This document shows, piece by piece, positions 44,501-56,653 of a DNA stretch of 64,000 nt. The translations under genes were made by a program, and so were the position numbers. Each line of letters opens with the position of its first letter. The first letter of the stretch is position 1. A model generated the notes under the pieces. That model made no database searches. It had not been told where the DNA came from and was given only the letters and a program-made list of their open reading frames with translations. The DNA is from Lunularia cruciata (Eukaryota > Streptophyta > Marchantiopsida > Lunulariales > Lunulariaceae), in assembly GCA_948567375.1 (NCBI GenBank), contig OX419755.1, positions 8,375,001 to 8,439,000 on the forward strand. The letters are read 5' to 3'.

Positions 44501-45107
44501 TGCTGTGAAGTAGTGCTCGTCACTTGAGCTTGATTCCGAGTATCAACTTTGTAATTGTGTTTGTGAATGTTTGGAGAAATTTGAAGTGCAAGTCAGAGTG
44601 CTTGTTGGATGTTGGATTCCACAGCCTTGATCTTCATTCTATGTGTTTGATCCTGAGTGAAGTGCCATCGAAGCAATGCCTTGACAGATCTGAGAGGAAT
44701 TGTAGTGTTGGTAGTATTCTGCATTTGTGAGTGCAGTGCGAAGTTGATGTGAAGCAATTTTGATCGAGGAAGTTGTGCCTTCAGTGGAAGGGTGGAACAC
44801 AATTCTGAGGCAAAGTCGTTTTGCAGTGAAGTGCCATTTTCAGGAGAGCCTGAATCATCACAATCAAGATTGTTTGGAAAGATTTGATGGAGTTGTGATT
44901 ATGGAGTGTTAATTTGTGACAAGACTGCGAGTTAGTGCTTGTTACTCTCTTCTGGGTGTGGTTTCTACCTGAGAGATTAAAGACGCAACCAAGAAGAACT
45001 GAAATTGTTACTTTGCTTTGTATTTGACCGATTCTGACTCGTATCTCTATGGGAACGAACTTTACTTACCCGATTACTGCAAAAGTGATATTTGTCGGGT
45101 TGTCACA
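41520..45107 (+). repeat. L-f 3' LTR (3588 bp)
   Basis: It matches the 5' LTR from end to end except for a deletion of about 193 bp. In the 3' LTR, CTGCACGAG at about 44073 joins ATAACATCGGGATCC, which in the 5' LTR are separated (34129-34321). The deletion removes part of the reading frame and probably arose after insertion. Confidence 0.95.
41934..44313 (+). pseudogene. LTR-encoded protein, L-f 3' LTR copy
   Basis: The frame starts at ATG 41934 (MLSNFPLPLRSRLAGDRGKG) and runs with stops at 42384 and 42630, a one-base deletion near 43646 and the ~193-bp deletion near 44075, ending DIGSD at 44313. None of these breaks is shared with the 5' LTR copy. A 319-codon stretch (42693-43652) is open. 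If transcription starts at the box after the frame in the 5' LTR, this 3' copy is the one carried at the end of the genomic RNA. Confidence 0.8.
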
Positions 45108-45175
45108 GGTGGCATGGCGCACAATTGTGCATATGATCCTTCCAAACAACAACATCATGTCCTTCTAACACAAGG
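45108..45175 (-). pseudogene. M2 integrase C-terminal fragment
   Basis: The minus strand reads LVLEGHDVVVWKDHMHN then CAPCHL and continues at 31572 with PNIDGTMD in the same frame, once L-f and one GGTGG are removed. This links integrase to the PHD finger. On the other side it abuts the broken start of L-g at 45176. The preceding integrase sequence expected from M1 (FSPYFLLCGRDP and on) is missing here. Confidence 0.75.
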
Positions 45176-48100
45176 CAAGGCAAGGACAGTGTAACAACTT
45201 TCTTTCGGGGCAAGAAATTCAAGAAGGGACCGTTCAAAAATTGGCAATCATACGCGTGAAGGATACTTGACAGTGATAGGAGCATGCAAGAGGTGTAATT
45301 TCTTGGTAGAAACTCAAATTGAAGAGAGACAAAGAAGGCGTGACTCTATAAAAATTGGGCTATTAACGAAGCAATGTCAAGCAATTTTCCTTCACCGTTG
45401 AGGAGTCGTCTTGCAAGAGATTGTGGGAAGGGAAGTAGAGTTGAAGACGCGCTGGTGTGTAGAGGAGAATTTGAGAAAGCTAATCCAAGAGACAATGAGG
45501 AAGAAAGAAAGATGGGAGGAGGAAAGAAGAGCTCCGAATTTGTAGTGAGGAATCATGCAATTTGGAGGTTAGATGTGATCGCAAGAATCAAAGTCTTAAG
45601 CTGACTTCGGATCACATTCTTGGTGTGGAACTGGAATGTGAGCTTTCCAAGATTCATGACAGAGATAATCTAGAGTAGATGTCTTGATGGTCTTGAGGAA
45701 GAGAGGAAACCTGGCTTGCTAGACGGAGTCGGATTGGAGATTAGTACTTGGAAGAGAGGCAGGCACGGAGCAGGGTGCCATGTTCTTGGGGAAGGGAGAG
45801 GTAGCCGAAGAAACCCAAGAAGTCATGGATGCATTCTCTTTGAAGCGTACAAAGAATGGGAACAAGGTAGAGAGTTATAAGGATCCTGTCAAGAGAAGGA
45901 TTGTGAGTGCTCTCATGGCAATCTTGAAGCGGGAGACAACAACTTATGTGATGAAGCACCAAGCAATGTTCTTCCATAAGATGTTTGCAGGAGAGCCAAT
46001 TAATTGGGCGAGGTACTTCCATGGGCAAACAAGACAGATGGTGTGGAACTTGTGGGATAAATTGCCTCCACATTACTTGTGCCATTTGCATCACATTTCT
46101 ACCTGGGGCTGAATTTGCTCAATGCGGCGGAGCGCAATAGAATGGTGTTGCATTTTCATCCCGACTTGAGAAAGGAGGTCGACACAGAGGAGCAACAGTA
46201 CATTCTTCAGATCAGAGGCAGCAATGAGTACTACATGCAGACAAGGAAGAGTGTGTAGGTGGACGTGAGTACTCCAAAGTCAAAGAAGAGGAATCAACAA
46301 GGAGAAGGCAAAGACGTTGAGAGAACAAGACCTCAAAAGACCAGAAGAGTAAACCCGAGGAAAGCTATGGTGGTAATTGCATCATTGGAAGAAGACTCGG
46401 AAGGCAAAGCTGAGTGCAAGTCCGAAGACTTAGAATGCAAGGAGGAACCCAAGCTCACACTACAGAGTGGAGACACGAGTAGTGACAGCAACGAAGGCAG
46501 AGAGATGATGTTGGTTCCCACAGTAGAAGAAGAAGTCAGGATTGAGCTCGAGGTGGAAGGTAACGTGAAGTTAGAAGATGAAGTGCCAGAGCAGGAGGAG
46601 AGAAAGGTTACCATTCAAAGAGGAGTTTTGTTTAGGCAAAAGGTGAAGTGTGAAGCGAGTCCAAGCAAGGTAAGGGAAGAGGAGAATGCCGGTTTGAGGA
46701 GTGAAGCGTCCATTCCGATACAAAGATTGCAGCGAAGAAGGCGGTATTGAGAGAAGAAGAGGTAAAGAAGATGATCACTCCGCTAGTTGAAGTTGTCGCA
46801 ACTGATGGAGTGGAGTACCTTTGCAAAGTTGTGTGTCCTCTTGAAGTAGCAGTTTGCTGATTCAAGATTAGAGATTATCCATGCTACGGCAAGAATAGCC
46901 GGGAAGGAACAAGAGCTTGATAGGGTGATGGAGAGTGTAGAAGAGAAGAAGCAATTGTGGCACAAGAGTTGGCAGTGAGATATAGGGAAGAAGAGAGGTT
47001 GCGTGAGTTACTTTGTAGTCAAGAGGAGAAAATTGTACAAAAGGAGAAGGAGAAGTAAGCTGTGAAAGCCGACTTTGAGGCAGAATTGGCAATGTACCGA
47101 GAGGATTGGCTTGCAGATCGGGAATGAGAGAGGAAGATGAGACTGGAGCCATTAAAGGAGATTGTAATTAGGATGAACACGATGTTGAGTATAGAGGCCA
47201 GTGTGTGTATGGAGGAGACGAGGCTGCACAAGTTGAAGTTGTTGGTACAGGAGACGAGGAGGAGACATGCGAAGGACACCAATTTAAATACATTGTTGAT
47301 TAGTCTCAAAACTTGTAGATAAGAAGATATTGGAGGTAGAAGACAATATCACAATTAGATTAGACTTAGTGAAATTGGAGATAGATAAACTTGGGAAAGA
47401 TGTCAAAGCAAAACCCAAAGTAGATGAAGTAGGAGTGCAAATGTCTTTGGAGTTGCCATTGGAGACATTAGAGAAGAGTGGGTCGGGAGATAAGGAGATA
47501 GATAGATTACCCACTAGTGAAATTTCAGATCAGGAAAGAGAACTGTTAGATTTGGTAGACGATGTAGGAGTTATGAAACCCGAGGACAAAATAGTAGGAA
47601 GTAAAGTTACTTTGGGTTCAGGTTTGAAAGCCAAGGAAGAAGTAGACATCGGATCGGATTAGAAACAGAATTAAGATTTGAAGATGCAAATATGAAGAGG
47701 TGCATTGTCATTTTGGATTTGCAAGTTTGTAGAGTTGTCAAGAAACGGTATAGTTGTTAGAACTGTCGATTGCTTCACTATTTAAGAGTGGCATTTGCAA
47801 GAAATTGTTGTTTAGTGCTCATTATTTATGAGAATAGATAAAGCAAAGTGTTGTGAAGTAGTGCTTGTTGCTTGAGCTTGATTCTGAGTATCAACTTTGA
47901 GTTTGTGTTTGTGAGTGTTGGGAGAAATTTGAAGTGCAAGTCAATGTGCTTGTTGGATGTTGGATCCCGTAGCCTTGATCTTCATTCTGTGTGTTTGATC
48001 TTGGATGAAGTGCAATTGGAGCAATGCCTTGACAGATCTGAGAGGAATTGTAGTGTTGTAGTATTCTGCATTTGTGAGTGCAATGCGAAGTTGGTGTGAA

Positions 48101-48455
48101 GCAATTTTGATCGAGGAAGTTGTGCATTTAGTGGAGGGGTGGAAAACAATTCTGAGGCAAAGTCATTTTGCAATGAAGTGCCATTTTTGGGAGAGCCTGA
48201 ATCATCACAATCAAGATTGTTTGAAAAGAATTGAAGGAGTTGGGATTAAGGAGTGTGAATTTGTGACAATATTGCTAATGAGTGCTTGTTACTCTCTTCT
48301 GGGTGTGGTTTCTACCTAAGAGATTAAAGATGCAACCAAGAAGAGCTACATTGTGACTTTTGACTTTGTATTTGGACATTTCTGACTCATATCTCTGTGG
48401 GAATGAACTTTACTTACCCAATTACTGCAAAAGTGATATTTGCCGGGTTGTCACA
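45176..48455 (+). repeat. Family L LTR, long type, 5'-truncated (L-g)
   Basis: It ends GCCGGGTTGTCACA at 48455 with M2 sequence immediately after, and no family L leader, so it is an LTR without its element. It begins within the LTR, at sequence equal to L-f 31797 (AGACAGT.TAACAAC.TT), so the first ~225 bp are lost. Only the 3' end is intact, and no target-site duplication can be tested. Confidence 0.85.
45374..47662 (+). pseudogene. LTR-encoded protein, copy in L-g
   Basis: It begins MSSNFPSPLRSRLARDCGKG at 45374 and ends AKEEVDIGSD, stop at 47660-47662. The conserved core is present in pieces: ITFLVWNWNVSFPRF-like after 45604, INWARYFHGQTRQMVWNLWD, TLQSGDTSSDSNEGREM and RIAGKEQELDRVMESVEEKK. 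Relative to L-f there is a deletion near 46840 (about 250 bp of the coiled-coil region) plus several stops and frameshifts. TATA-like TATAAAAATT lies near 45348, before the ATG. More decayed than L-f, it still shows the same domain order. Confidence 0.75.
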
Positions 48456-48808
48456 TAGTACGGTGATCAATCAAAACCTTGTCACACAAGACATGAAACT
48501 CCCCCAAGAACTCTATACCTTGATCAAAACCTCAGTTGGTGCACCAAAATGACTTGGAACTCGATCCAGGAATGAGTAAGCTATCCCTTCACTAGACTTG
48601 TCAGGAAGTGCCACCAACTCAATCCACTTGGAGAAGTGCTCCACCATCACGAAAACATATCGAGGATGCCTCACAATCATCGGTAAAGGTCCAGCAAAGT
48701 CCAAACTCCAACAATAACCCAATCCATGATAGGTAATGGATGTAAATATGGCATAGGAGCAATGAATGATGCTCTAACTCAATCACAAACCACACATCTA
48801 ATACGAAA
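48456..48808 (-). pseudogene. M2 integrase core fragment
   Basis: The minus strand shows GYCWSLDFAGPLPM (first catalytic Asp), VFVMVEHFSKWIELVALPDK, RVPSHFGAPTEVL and, after a frameshift, GIEFLGEFHVLCDK and IDHRT, ending at the L-g boundary. Residues between the DFAGP block and the DQG-type Asp are in order for a gypsy integrase core. The part with the catalytic Glu is lost in the L-g deletion but is seen in M1 at 14262. Confidence 0.82.
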
Positions 48809-49708
48809 CTATTGTACCTTGGTCTGCATAGCGTGCCACCAATAATGACTTTGGAGTAAGCTACATGTACGCTTCACTCCAAAATGTCCTAGCTCCTCAT
48901 GAGCATGACGGACCAACTGTGGTCTTTGGGATGGAAGTGGTATTACTTGCACTCTACCATCCTCCCATACACTCAAAAGGTGTCTACCCTCCAATCTGAA
49001 CCGTCTAGCTTGCTGAAGAACACGGTCTCTCTCCTTGGCCCCAATTGTGTCACCTACAACACTAGTGCAAAGATAGTCCATGACTAAGACATCATCATGA
49101 ATGTCTCGACAAACTATACTAATATCTTCACTCTTTGGATTTGTGACCTCAATAACTCCTCTTGTATGCGCTGAGAGAGATACCACCAAAGCCTCTACAA
49201 ATATACATAAAAAGGCCGATGCATGCCAACTTGATACCATCTCCTCATCTATCTCACCATGCCAATGTGCTCCGGTCTGATCCTGCTGGCTGGGACATGG
49301 GTTTCTACTCAACCCATTTGCATCACGGTTCACCACTCCAGGTCTGTGAACAACCGTGAAATCATACTCCTGTAAAATCAGAGCCCATCGTGCAAGCTTC
49401 CCTGAAAGCTTGTTGGACTCCATCAACCACTTTAGTGGCTGATGATCAGTGATGAGAGTGAAGGGGTTACCAAATAAGTCACATCGGAAATATGCTACTG
49501 TCCAAACTGCCGCCAAGCACTCTCCCTCATATGAACTATACTTTGCCTCCTCTGAATTGTTGGAGCGACTAGGACAGGCCACCACAAACTCCTTCCCCTC
49601 ATCATCATGTTGGGTGAGCACCGCTCCAAGCCCCAACATACTCCAATCAGTATGAACCTGAAATGGTCGTCCTCTGATTGGTCTCCATAAAATAGGAGCA
49701 GATGTCAA
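48809..49708 (-). pseudogene. M2 RNase H and integrase zinc-binding domain
   Basis: A 299-codon open minus-strand frame. RNase H: VHTDWSMLGLGAVLTQHDDE, SSYEGECLAAVWTVAYFRC, FTLITDHQPLKWLMESNKL and KLARWALILQEYDFTVVHRP. Linker: NPCPSQQDQTGAHWHGE and DIHDDVLVMDYL. The integrase HHCC half-domain begins at LVRHAHEELGHFGVKRTCSL and SHYWWHAMQTKVQ. M1 lacks the zinc-binding part. This is the longest open piece of M2. Confidence 0.88.
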
Positions 49709-50690
49709 CCTCTCCTTGAGCTCTACAAAACCTCTCTCTTGCTCATCTCTCCAACACCACTCTTATGTAAGCTTGGTCAGCTTTGTCAATGGCACTAAAT
49801 CCTCTAACATACCGGTGATAGAAGTTCGCCAACCCAAGGAATGCTCACACTCTGCTCACATCCGTAGGCCGAGGAATATGTGCAATAGCCTCCACCTTGG
49901 TCTGCTGAACACCAAGTCCTCCGGGGTAGATAGTGTGACCCAAATACTCAACCTGCTTGTGGAAGAATCTACATTTCCGAGGATGTAATTTGAGTTCATG
50001 AGATCTCAACCTCTCAAACACCTCCAACAATTGTCTCTCATGCTCCTCCACAATAGTGCTATAGACCAAAATGTCATCAATATAGCACTAAGCAATATCC
50101 AATCCAGCTTGGATCCTATCCATGACCCTCTAGAACTCAGCAAGAGCATTCTTTAACCCAAATGGTAAGAACCTCCACTGATATAACACATCCTTGTTGT
50201 GAGGATCAATAGCCCAGAATGTTGTCTTGGACTTATCCTCCTCTCTAATCGGCAATTGATGATAACCCGCTCAAAGATCCAAAGTACTAAAGATCTTTGC
50301 ATGCCCAATTGCATCAAAATCTCCTCTGGTGTAGGCATGGCATATCAATCAGCCCTAGTTTGTTGATTGATAGGATGGTAATCTCCACACATCTGCCTAT
50401 CCGTGTAGTTGCCATGCATATCCTTATTGGCCAGCATCACTGTCATTGATGCATACTCTCCATGTGAAATCTCCACCAAACCAGCCTCAAAAAGATCACT
50501 ACTCCAACTTTGAATCAATGTCCTCTCCATGTCACTATAGCAATAAGGACGTCGCAAAATTAGTGTATTGCTTGTTAGCTCAATCTGTATACCAAGTCCT
50601 TTCAAAGCACCCAAATCCTTCATACTGAAGGCAAAACAACTCGTGTGACTCCTCAAGAACCTCCAAACCCTCCGTCTTTCTTCTCTAGTA
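49709..50690 (-). pseudogene. M2 reverse transcriptase
   Basis: The minus-strand frames give FSMKDLGALKGLGIQIEL, ISHGEYASMTVMLANKDMHG, CGDYHPINQQTRAD, AMPTPEEI, then YIDDILVYS-like sequence near 50066-50090 with the aspartates preserved (plus strand ATGTCATCAATATA). LKLHPRKCRFFHKQVEYLGH and the thumb follow. Stops at 50345 and frameshifts near 50150 and 50300 break it. It follows the methyltransferase directly, as in M1. Confidence 0.85.
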
Positions 50691-50769
50691 AGCTTGGGTC
50701 CAAGATCTGGCTCCCAAATATCCTCTATAAATGTAGTAGAAGTGGAAGACGTACTGACTGGCTACTACA

Positions 50770-52003
50770 CTAGGCCCTTGGGAGCAAAAGTGTCATGCCC
50801 CGCCCACTAGAGGCAAACTCATGAAAAACTCCCTCCACTCTAGCTGCAAGCTCCACACGTCCTCTAGCTGCATCCCATGTGGACCAAGGGTGTAATCCAA
50901 GTAGTCCACGCTCACTTGGATGGACTCCAAGTAGACCACTCTCCCTAGTAGCTATTGGATGTGTCCCAAGAATACCATGTCCACTCGGTCCATCGCCCCC
51001 AGCATGTGCCTGAATCATCTCAATAAGCACAAGGCTCACAAGTGTCCGAGTGGTGACGCCTATCAGGTGCATCCTACGCTGCTCTGCCAAGCCAAGGCCC
51101 ATAATCCAAGTCAAACAGTTCAGGTCCATAGCCTGACCTAACACTTGATGCCTGGATGCCTCTGACACTACTGGAACAATGGTAATACCGGTGTGAAAAC
51201 CCATCACCCGCTTTCTCTCATCAGCATTGAGTTCCACCAACTGCTATAACTGTGAGTCCCAAACAAGTCCAAGTCCTCCTTCTCAAAAAGCATGAGAGCC
51301 TAGGAAACTCATGAGTGTGGGAAATGCAGCTCTAGGCTGTCCAACTAGGTTCACCACTACCATAGATGACCTATCAGCCACTACCATTGTTTGAGACTGA
51401 CGCCCAACATCCAAGATATCATCAACAAGGATGTGGTCAAGTCGCTGAATCCCATCATAAGCACGTTGTAGAACCTCTTTGGGTAAGAGGTTCGTCCACC
51501 AAAGACGAAGACCATGAGCCCATGATCCCACTCTGGCTACATCTAACAATACATCCAAGAATGGACCTGATGTGTACTCGCCACCACTCTAGTGTGAGAA
51601 TCACCCATCAAAGGAACATTCTCCAAAAGGTAGGCTAGAGAAACAGACTAATGAACCTGGAGATGTTGTAGTATCTGTAATATCTCCAAAACACACCAGA
51701 ACGAGGATCTTGAAGACCCAATCCTATACCAGCATGTGTATGTCCCTGACATGGCTATCCTAAAATCACCAAGTGAATAGACCCATGTCTCTCTAGGTCA
51801 TGCACCATAGTAAGGAAATGTCTACTGGTAGGGCCTTTTGGTAACCTCTGACTATTGACATTGGTAATAACTCCGGATATCGATAGGCCAAGTATGCCAC
51901 ATGATGTAGAGAGACTTGCCTAATAGTCTCATCTCTCTCTACATACAAGTACCTCTATACTCGTATACTCGCCTGTAACACCACAGTTAGTCCGGTGCTA
52001 ATC
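50770..52003 (-). pseudogene. M2 DNMT3-like methyltransferase, main part
   Basis: This continues from motif I, which L-h splits. The minus strand reads ISTGLTVVLQASIRV, YLYVERDETIRQVSLHHV and YQKALPVDISLL. After a frameshift comes motif IV with Pro-Cys-Gln (nucleophile Cys at 51749-51751) then GHTHAGIGLGLQDPRSGVFW; the Trp before Pro-Cys is a stop. Motif VI is Glu-Asn-Val (51615-51623). Motif VIII region is VARVGSWAHGLRLWWTNLLP. Late motifs are ERKRVMGFHTG, SEASRHQVLGQAMDLNCLTW. PCQ and ENV are both as in active enzymes, so M2 preserves catalytic residues that M1 lost. The tail to 50770 (AARVEGVFHEF) is unassigned. Confidence 0.88.
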
Positions 52004-55000
52004 TGTGACAACTCGGCAAATATCACTTTTGCGGTAATCGGGTAAGTAAAGTTCATTCCCGCAGAGATATTATTCATAAATATCCAAATACAAAGTCAAA
52101 AGTCACAATTGCAGTTCTTCTTGGTTTCTTCTTAAATCTCTCAAGAAGAAACTACACCCAAAAGAGAGTAACAAGCTCACAATCTTGACAACTTGTCACG
52201 AATACACACACGTAATCACAACATAACAAATTTTGTCCAAACAACTCTTGATTGTGATGATTCAGATTCTCCCAAAGATGGCACTTCACTGTGAAGAATG
52301 ATTTCACCTCAGAATTGTGTTCCACCCCTCCACTGAAGGCACAACTTCTTCAATCGAAATTGCTTCACATCAACTTCATGCTGCACTCACAAATGCAGAA
52401 TACTACCAACACTACAATTCCTCTCAGATCTGTCAAGGCATTGCTCCGATGCACTTCACTCAAGATGAAGACACAAAATGACACACAAAATGAAGATCAA
52501 GGCTGCAAAATCCAACATCCATAGACACACTGACTTGCTCTTTAGAATTCTCCACACACTCACAAACACAAACACAAACACAGAATTGACAATCGGAATT
52601 AAGCTCAAGCAACGAGCACTAAGAATAGCACTTTGCTTTATCTATCTTCAGAAATATGAATACTGAACAATATTGTATTGCAAATGTTCCACTTAAATAC
52701 TGAAGCAAACAGCAGTTCTTCCTACCTACGCACCGCTTCCTAACATCTCTTCCTACCTGCAAATCCCAACTGACAATCTATCTCTTCATATCTGCCGCTT
52801 CCTATCTCAAAATCAATACTTATCCCGATCCGATGTTGACCTCATCATCGGCTTCCAAACCCAATGATCTTCCTACTACTTCTCCTTCTTCAGGTATAGC
52901 TAGTTCTACTAATTCCTACACTAATTCTACTACTTCTACACTAGGAACTACAATTGAGCTCACGGTTACTCCATCTACTTCTTTATTTCCTGACCCACTC
53001 TTCTCTAATGTGTCAATTACCAAGTCCGATGACACCTGAATTCCTACTTCTGCAACATTGGGTTTCTTCTCCGCTGTCACACTATTCCGAATCTTCTCTA
53101 ACTCTGAATTGACTAAATCTAATCTAAGACTAACATTGTTCTCTACTTCTAACATCTTCTGATCTACACGGTCTCTCAATCAAATCAACAACGTGTTCAT
53201 GTCCACATCCTTGGCTTTTCTCTTCCAAGTTTCCTGCACAAGCAACTTCAACTCATGTAGGCAAGCTTCTTCCAATCTCCCTTCAGCCTCTGTGCTTAGA
53301 ATTGCTCTCAACTACCCCGCAACTTCTCCCACTGATTCCAATGCATATCCTCAAGAGCGCTCTACCTTCAATTCTTCACGATACATCTTCAACTCATCTT
53401 CGTACTCCGCAGCGAGCATCTTCTTCTCTTTTGCATACTGCGTGCTCTGCAATTCCATGCTTCTGACGAGCTCTTGTAATTGTTCCTCTTCTTCCTGCTT
53501 GGCTGCTAACTCCCTCTGCCATGCTTGATCCTTCCCCGCTGCACTTTTCTTCAAGCTATCCAACTCCTGCTCCATTATGATGGTCATTGCCTTCAAATGA
53601 ACATTCTTGATGCGCACATCACTCACTTCCTCCTTCATCTTGCTCAGCCACATCGCTTATTTCGTTAATTCTTCGGCTTGCCTCTACAATTCTTTTTCTT
53701 TAACCTCACAGCTTTCTTGTAACATTGTGAAAGTCTTCTTCTTCAAGACTTCCTCCCTCCGAAGTTCTTCCATTTCTTCACTTCTTTGGACTTGTTGCTC
53801 CTGCAACCCTTCACTTCACTCAGCAAATGCATCACCACCTGCAACTTGTTCATCCCCTTCCTACGCTCTTGGGGAATTACTTTCCGATGCTCCTTCAGTA
53901 ACTCCAGCAATGGTCTGACCACTTTTGTCAAATAGGATATCCCACCAAAGTTCTCTTCCTCTTCATTGCCGTCTTCGTCTTGAGTCTTCACCTCCTTCAT
54001 TGGCTCCTTCATCCAAAGTCGTGATCTTTGTATCTTCAGAGACATCATTTCTGTACTTTCTTGGTCTTTGCTTATTGAACTTGGCCCTGCTGGATACTCC
54101 TCCTTCTCCTCTGGTCTCGACTTGTTCACCACCATCGCTTGACAAGCTTCACTGACCGCCACCGATTGCTGAACTTCTGGCTCCCCCTCGCTATTGCTTC
54201 TGGACTCCTCACTTTTTAAGGTGAGCTCCTGTTCTTCGGATTCCTTCTCTTGCGACTCGGTTTCTTCCTCAGACTCTGATCCTGATGATGCTTCTCTCAC
54301 CATCTTTGTATTCTTCATAGTCAGCCTTTGAGTCTTCTTTTGAGTGGGAAGCAACTTTGCTTCTTCGGGTTTTCCGCATTTCTTTGTCTTTGGACTGGTG
54401 ATTTCTTTGACCTTCCACTGTCTAGTCTTCAAGAAATACTCATTGTTGGCTCGCAGATGTAGCATATACTGGCGCTCTTCTTTGTCCGCTTCTCATTGTA
54501 AGTCAATATGAACATGAGACACCATACGATGACGCTCCTCTATTGTCAGTAGGTTCAACCCAAAGTAGAAGTGTGCTACGAACGGTGCAAAATAATGCGG
54601 CGGAGAACCTATTCGCCAATTGATCACCATTTGCCTCGTTTGGTGGTGAAAGCATTTTGCCCAATTCACCAAAACTCCTACAAACATTTGGTGGAAGAAG
54701 ACGGCTTGCTGCATGTTCACATATGTGGTTTGTTCTGGCTTGAACATGGTCATCATCGCCCCCACGATGCTTCTCCGAATCGGGTCCCGATAGGACTCCA
54801 CCTTGTATTCATTTGTCGTTCTTGGAGCAAAAAACAAGTTGTGGATTTCCGCCGTCTCTTCTGCAGCATCACACTTCCGATAGAAGGTAATCCCCATTGG
54901 CTCTCCTGCTTCTCTCCCCAGTACTAACCTCCAATCCAACTCTGTCCATTGAGCCGGATTCCCTCTCTTCTCTTCTACCTCGGGACCCTCCTCACAATTA

Positions 55001-55727
55001 CTGGCAGCTATTTCCGCCATCACTCCCGGGAAATTGAAATTCCAGTTCCATGCTAAGAAAGTAATGCAAAGTCTAGTCAAGACTTCAATTCTAGCTACTA
55101 CATCTAATCTTTGAATTGCAAAAATTCACACCGCCAATGCATTGGCCACCTTCTTTGCCATAATCTGTTCTTTCATTCTACGATGCTGAAAGATGATACC
55201 CTCTCCTGGACGAGACACTCTAACTCCCTCGGGATTGCGGAAAATTTCACTCTTGATGGGCTTTCGGACACGCATTATTGCAAGATGACTACTCAAAGGG
55301 ATTGGAAATTCACTTGGCAAATTCAACTTGTCCCTATGTAGTCGCAATCTAATATTACCCCAAATTGTAGTCATTCTTCAGTCGATTTCAAATTTGACCT
55401 TCTCTCTTCTACGTGCAAATCTTGGTCACTGTCAAGACATGCTTCTTCTACCTCCGCCGTTTCTTGAAATGTACTTTCTTGCCACATACCAAGGTTGTTA
55501 AATGGTCTTTGTATCTTCTATGCCTTCCGACCCAAAGACGGTGCTCTTTGGACTTTTTCTGTCGTACTCTTTTTCTGAGTACCTCCATCATCGAATCTGA
55601 TGTTGTCTTCTTCGGATGTCCTCCAAAGTTACTTCTGTCCATTCTTTGTCCGCAATTTGACTTCCAATGCTTACTTCTTCTCTTAAACACTAATAAACAC
55701 AGAAAAACAAAAAATGTGGGTACCACA
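52004..55727 (-). repeat. Family L solo LTR, long type (L-h), in the M2 methyltransferase
   Basis: The plus strand runs from TGTGACAACTCGGCAA to GTGGGTACCACA, 3724 bp, flanked by perfect TAATC duplications (51999-52003 and 55728-55732). There is no family L internal sequence, so it is a solo LTR left by recombination between the two LTRs of an element. It carries a nearly complete minus-strand copy of the LTR frame. Confidence 0.95.
52820..55374 (-). pseudogene. LTR-encoded protein, copy in L-h (~850 codons)
   Basis: The minus-strand frame stays open or in phase from 55374 to about 53800, with few stops, then continues in a second frame to DEVNIGSG and a stop at 52820-52822. The N-terminal ~85 residues differ from L-f. 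From RLDVVARIEVLTRLCITFLA, WNWNFNFPGV onward the two align: FFHQMFVGVLVNWAKCFHHQ, SPPHYFAPFVAHFYFGLNL, an acidic SGSESEEETESQEKESEEQE patch, then coiled-coil-like sequence (MEQELDSLKKSAAGKDQAW). By eye about 55-60% of residues are shared with L-f in the core, so this is a separate subfamily with the same protein. Confidence 0.8.
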
Positions 55728-56653
55728 TAATCCGACCGAACAACTCCAATAGACATATCCCCTCTACTAGATACTGCCAAGCAATGAGTGTGGTATCCAA
55801 AGGCATCAAAGCAATCACCTCTAGAGGGTCATCCTCACACTCATCTCTTGATGATACGAAGGCTCCACTCCAAGCTTGTTGCACCAACTGATCTACATGC
55901 TGCTGCAATGCCTCCTTTGAACTGCACAATGGAATATCCAAGGTGGATGGAACAATCCCACTTGTACTCCAAAGCCAAGTAATCTCCTTTGGTATTCGAG
56001 TATCCTCTGCATGGGCGTTCCCCTCCAACAAGTCACCAGGCCAAGTAATTGCACCACTAAAAGCTAAAACTGATGTTGCCATGGTCCCGGACTATAGTGA
56101 GCCAAGATTATCACTATTGAAGCGTATTGGTAGGCGACATACCCATCCCTCACCAGACTGCCAACCAGGGCTATAAGAGGTTGTCTCCTCCCAATAGTCA
56201 ATGCTGAAACCCATGGGGTATAACACTACTCCCCCAACTAGCACATCATATGACTCAGCTATTGTTTCAATAGCCTGAGCTCTCACCATTGAGCTATCAG
56301 TCGGATGACCAGGCTGAACCTGGACAACAAGCTCCCCAACAAGCTCCATGTGTGATGTACTATGTCGAACCACCACCTAGAGATGTTTGGATCTGAAATG
56401 GACACCTCTCCACATTGGTCTTCTAGACTGACAACTGCAGCCTTCCCCAACATAAGGGGTTGTGCACCAAAGTCTAGCAAGACTCTCTGTGGTGTATAGA
56501 CCTTCCCTGAAGGTCCCACCAAGCAGAAAATCCTCCTTTGGTTATCCAATAGGGCAACACCAGGTGTAAACCGTGCTCTCTCAAAGGCCGGTCTAGCTGC
56601 CAGTTCCTCCAATCTAGCCGTTAATGCCTTCCACAAACCATTGGTTGCTGAAC
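55728..56653 (-). pseudogene. M2 protease, linker and methyltransferase motif I
   Basis: The minus strand has ALTARLEELAARPAFERARF, TPGVALLDNQRRIFCLVGPS, then RVLLDFGAQPLMLGKAAVV; the protease triad Asp-Ser-Gly is Asp-Phe-Gly here. ESYDVLVGGVVLYPMGFSI marks the second conserved strand. The linker (SSRDECEDDPLEVIALMPLD) leads to ICLLELFGRI, the start of methyltransferase motif I, where L-h is inserted. The second Gly of motif I is Arg. Frames shift near 56090 and 56390. The A3 3' LTR lies at the upstream edge (56654). Confidence 0.85.

Larger units (their letters stand above)
31573..45107 (+). mobile_element. Full-length family L gypsy retrotransposon L-f
   Basis: This 13.5-kb element has a 5' LTR (31573-35354), primer-binding site, one gag-pol frame, polypurine tract and 3' LTR (41520-45107). 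Flanking GGTGG at 31568-31572 and 45108-45112 are identical, so both ends are exact. It is inserted in the M2 frame between integrase and PHD finger. In the first ~260 bp the LTRs differ at about 13 sites, mostly transitions. The element is old enough to be broken but keeps one frame. It is autonomous in design, with gag, PR, RT, RH and INT all present. Confidence 0.96.
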
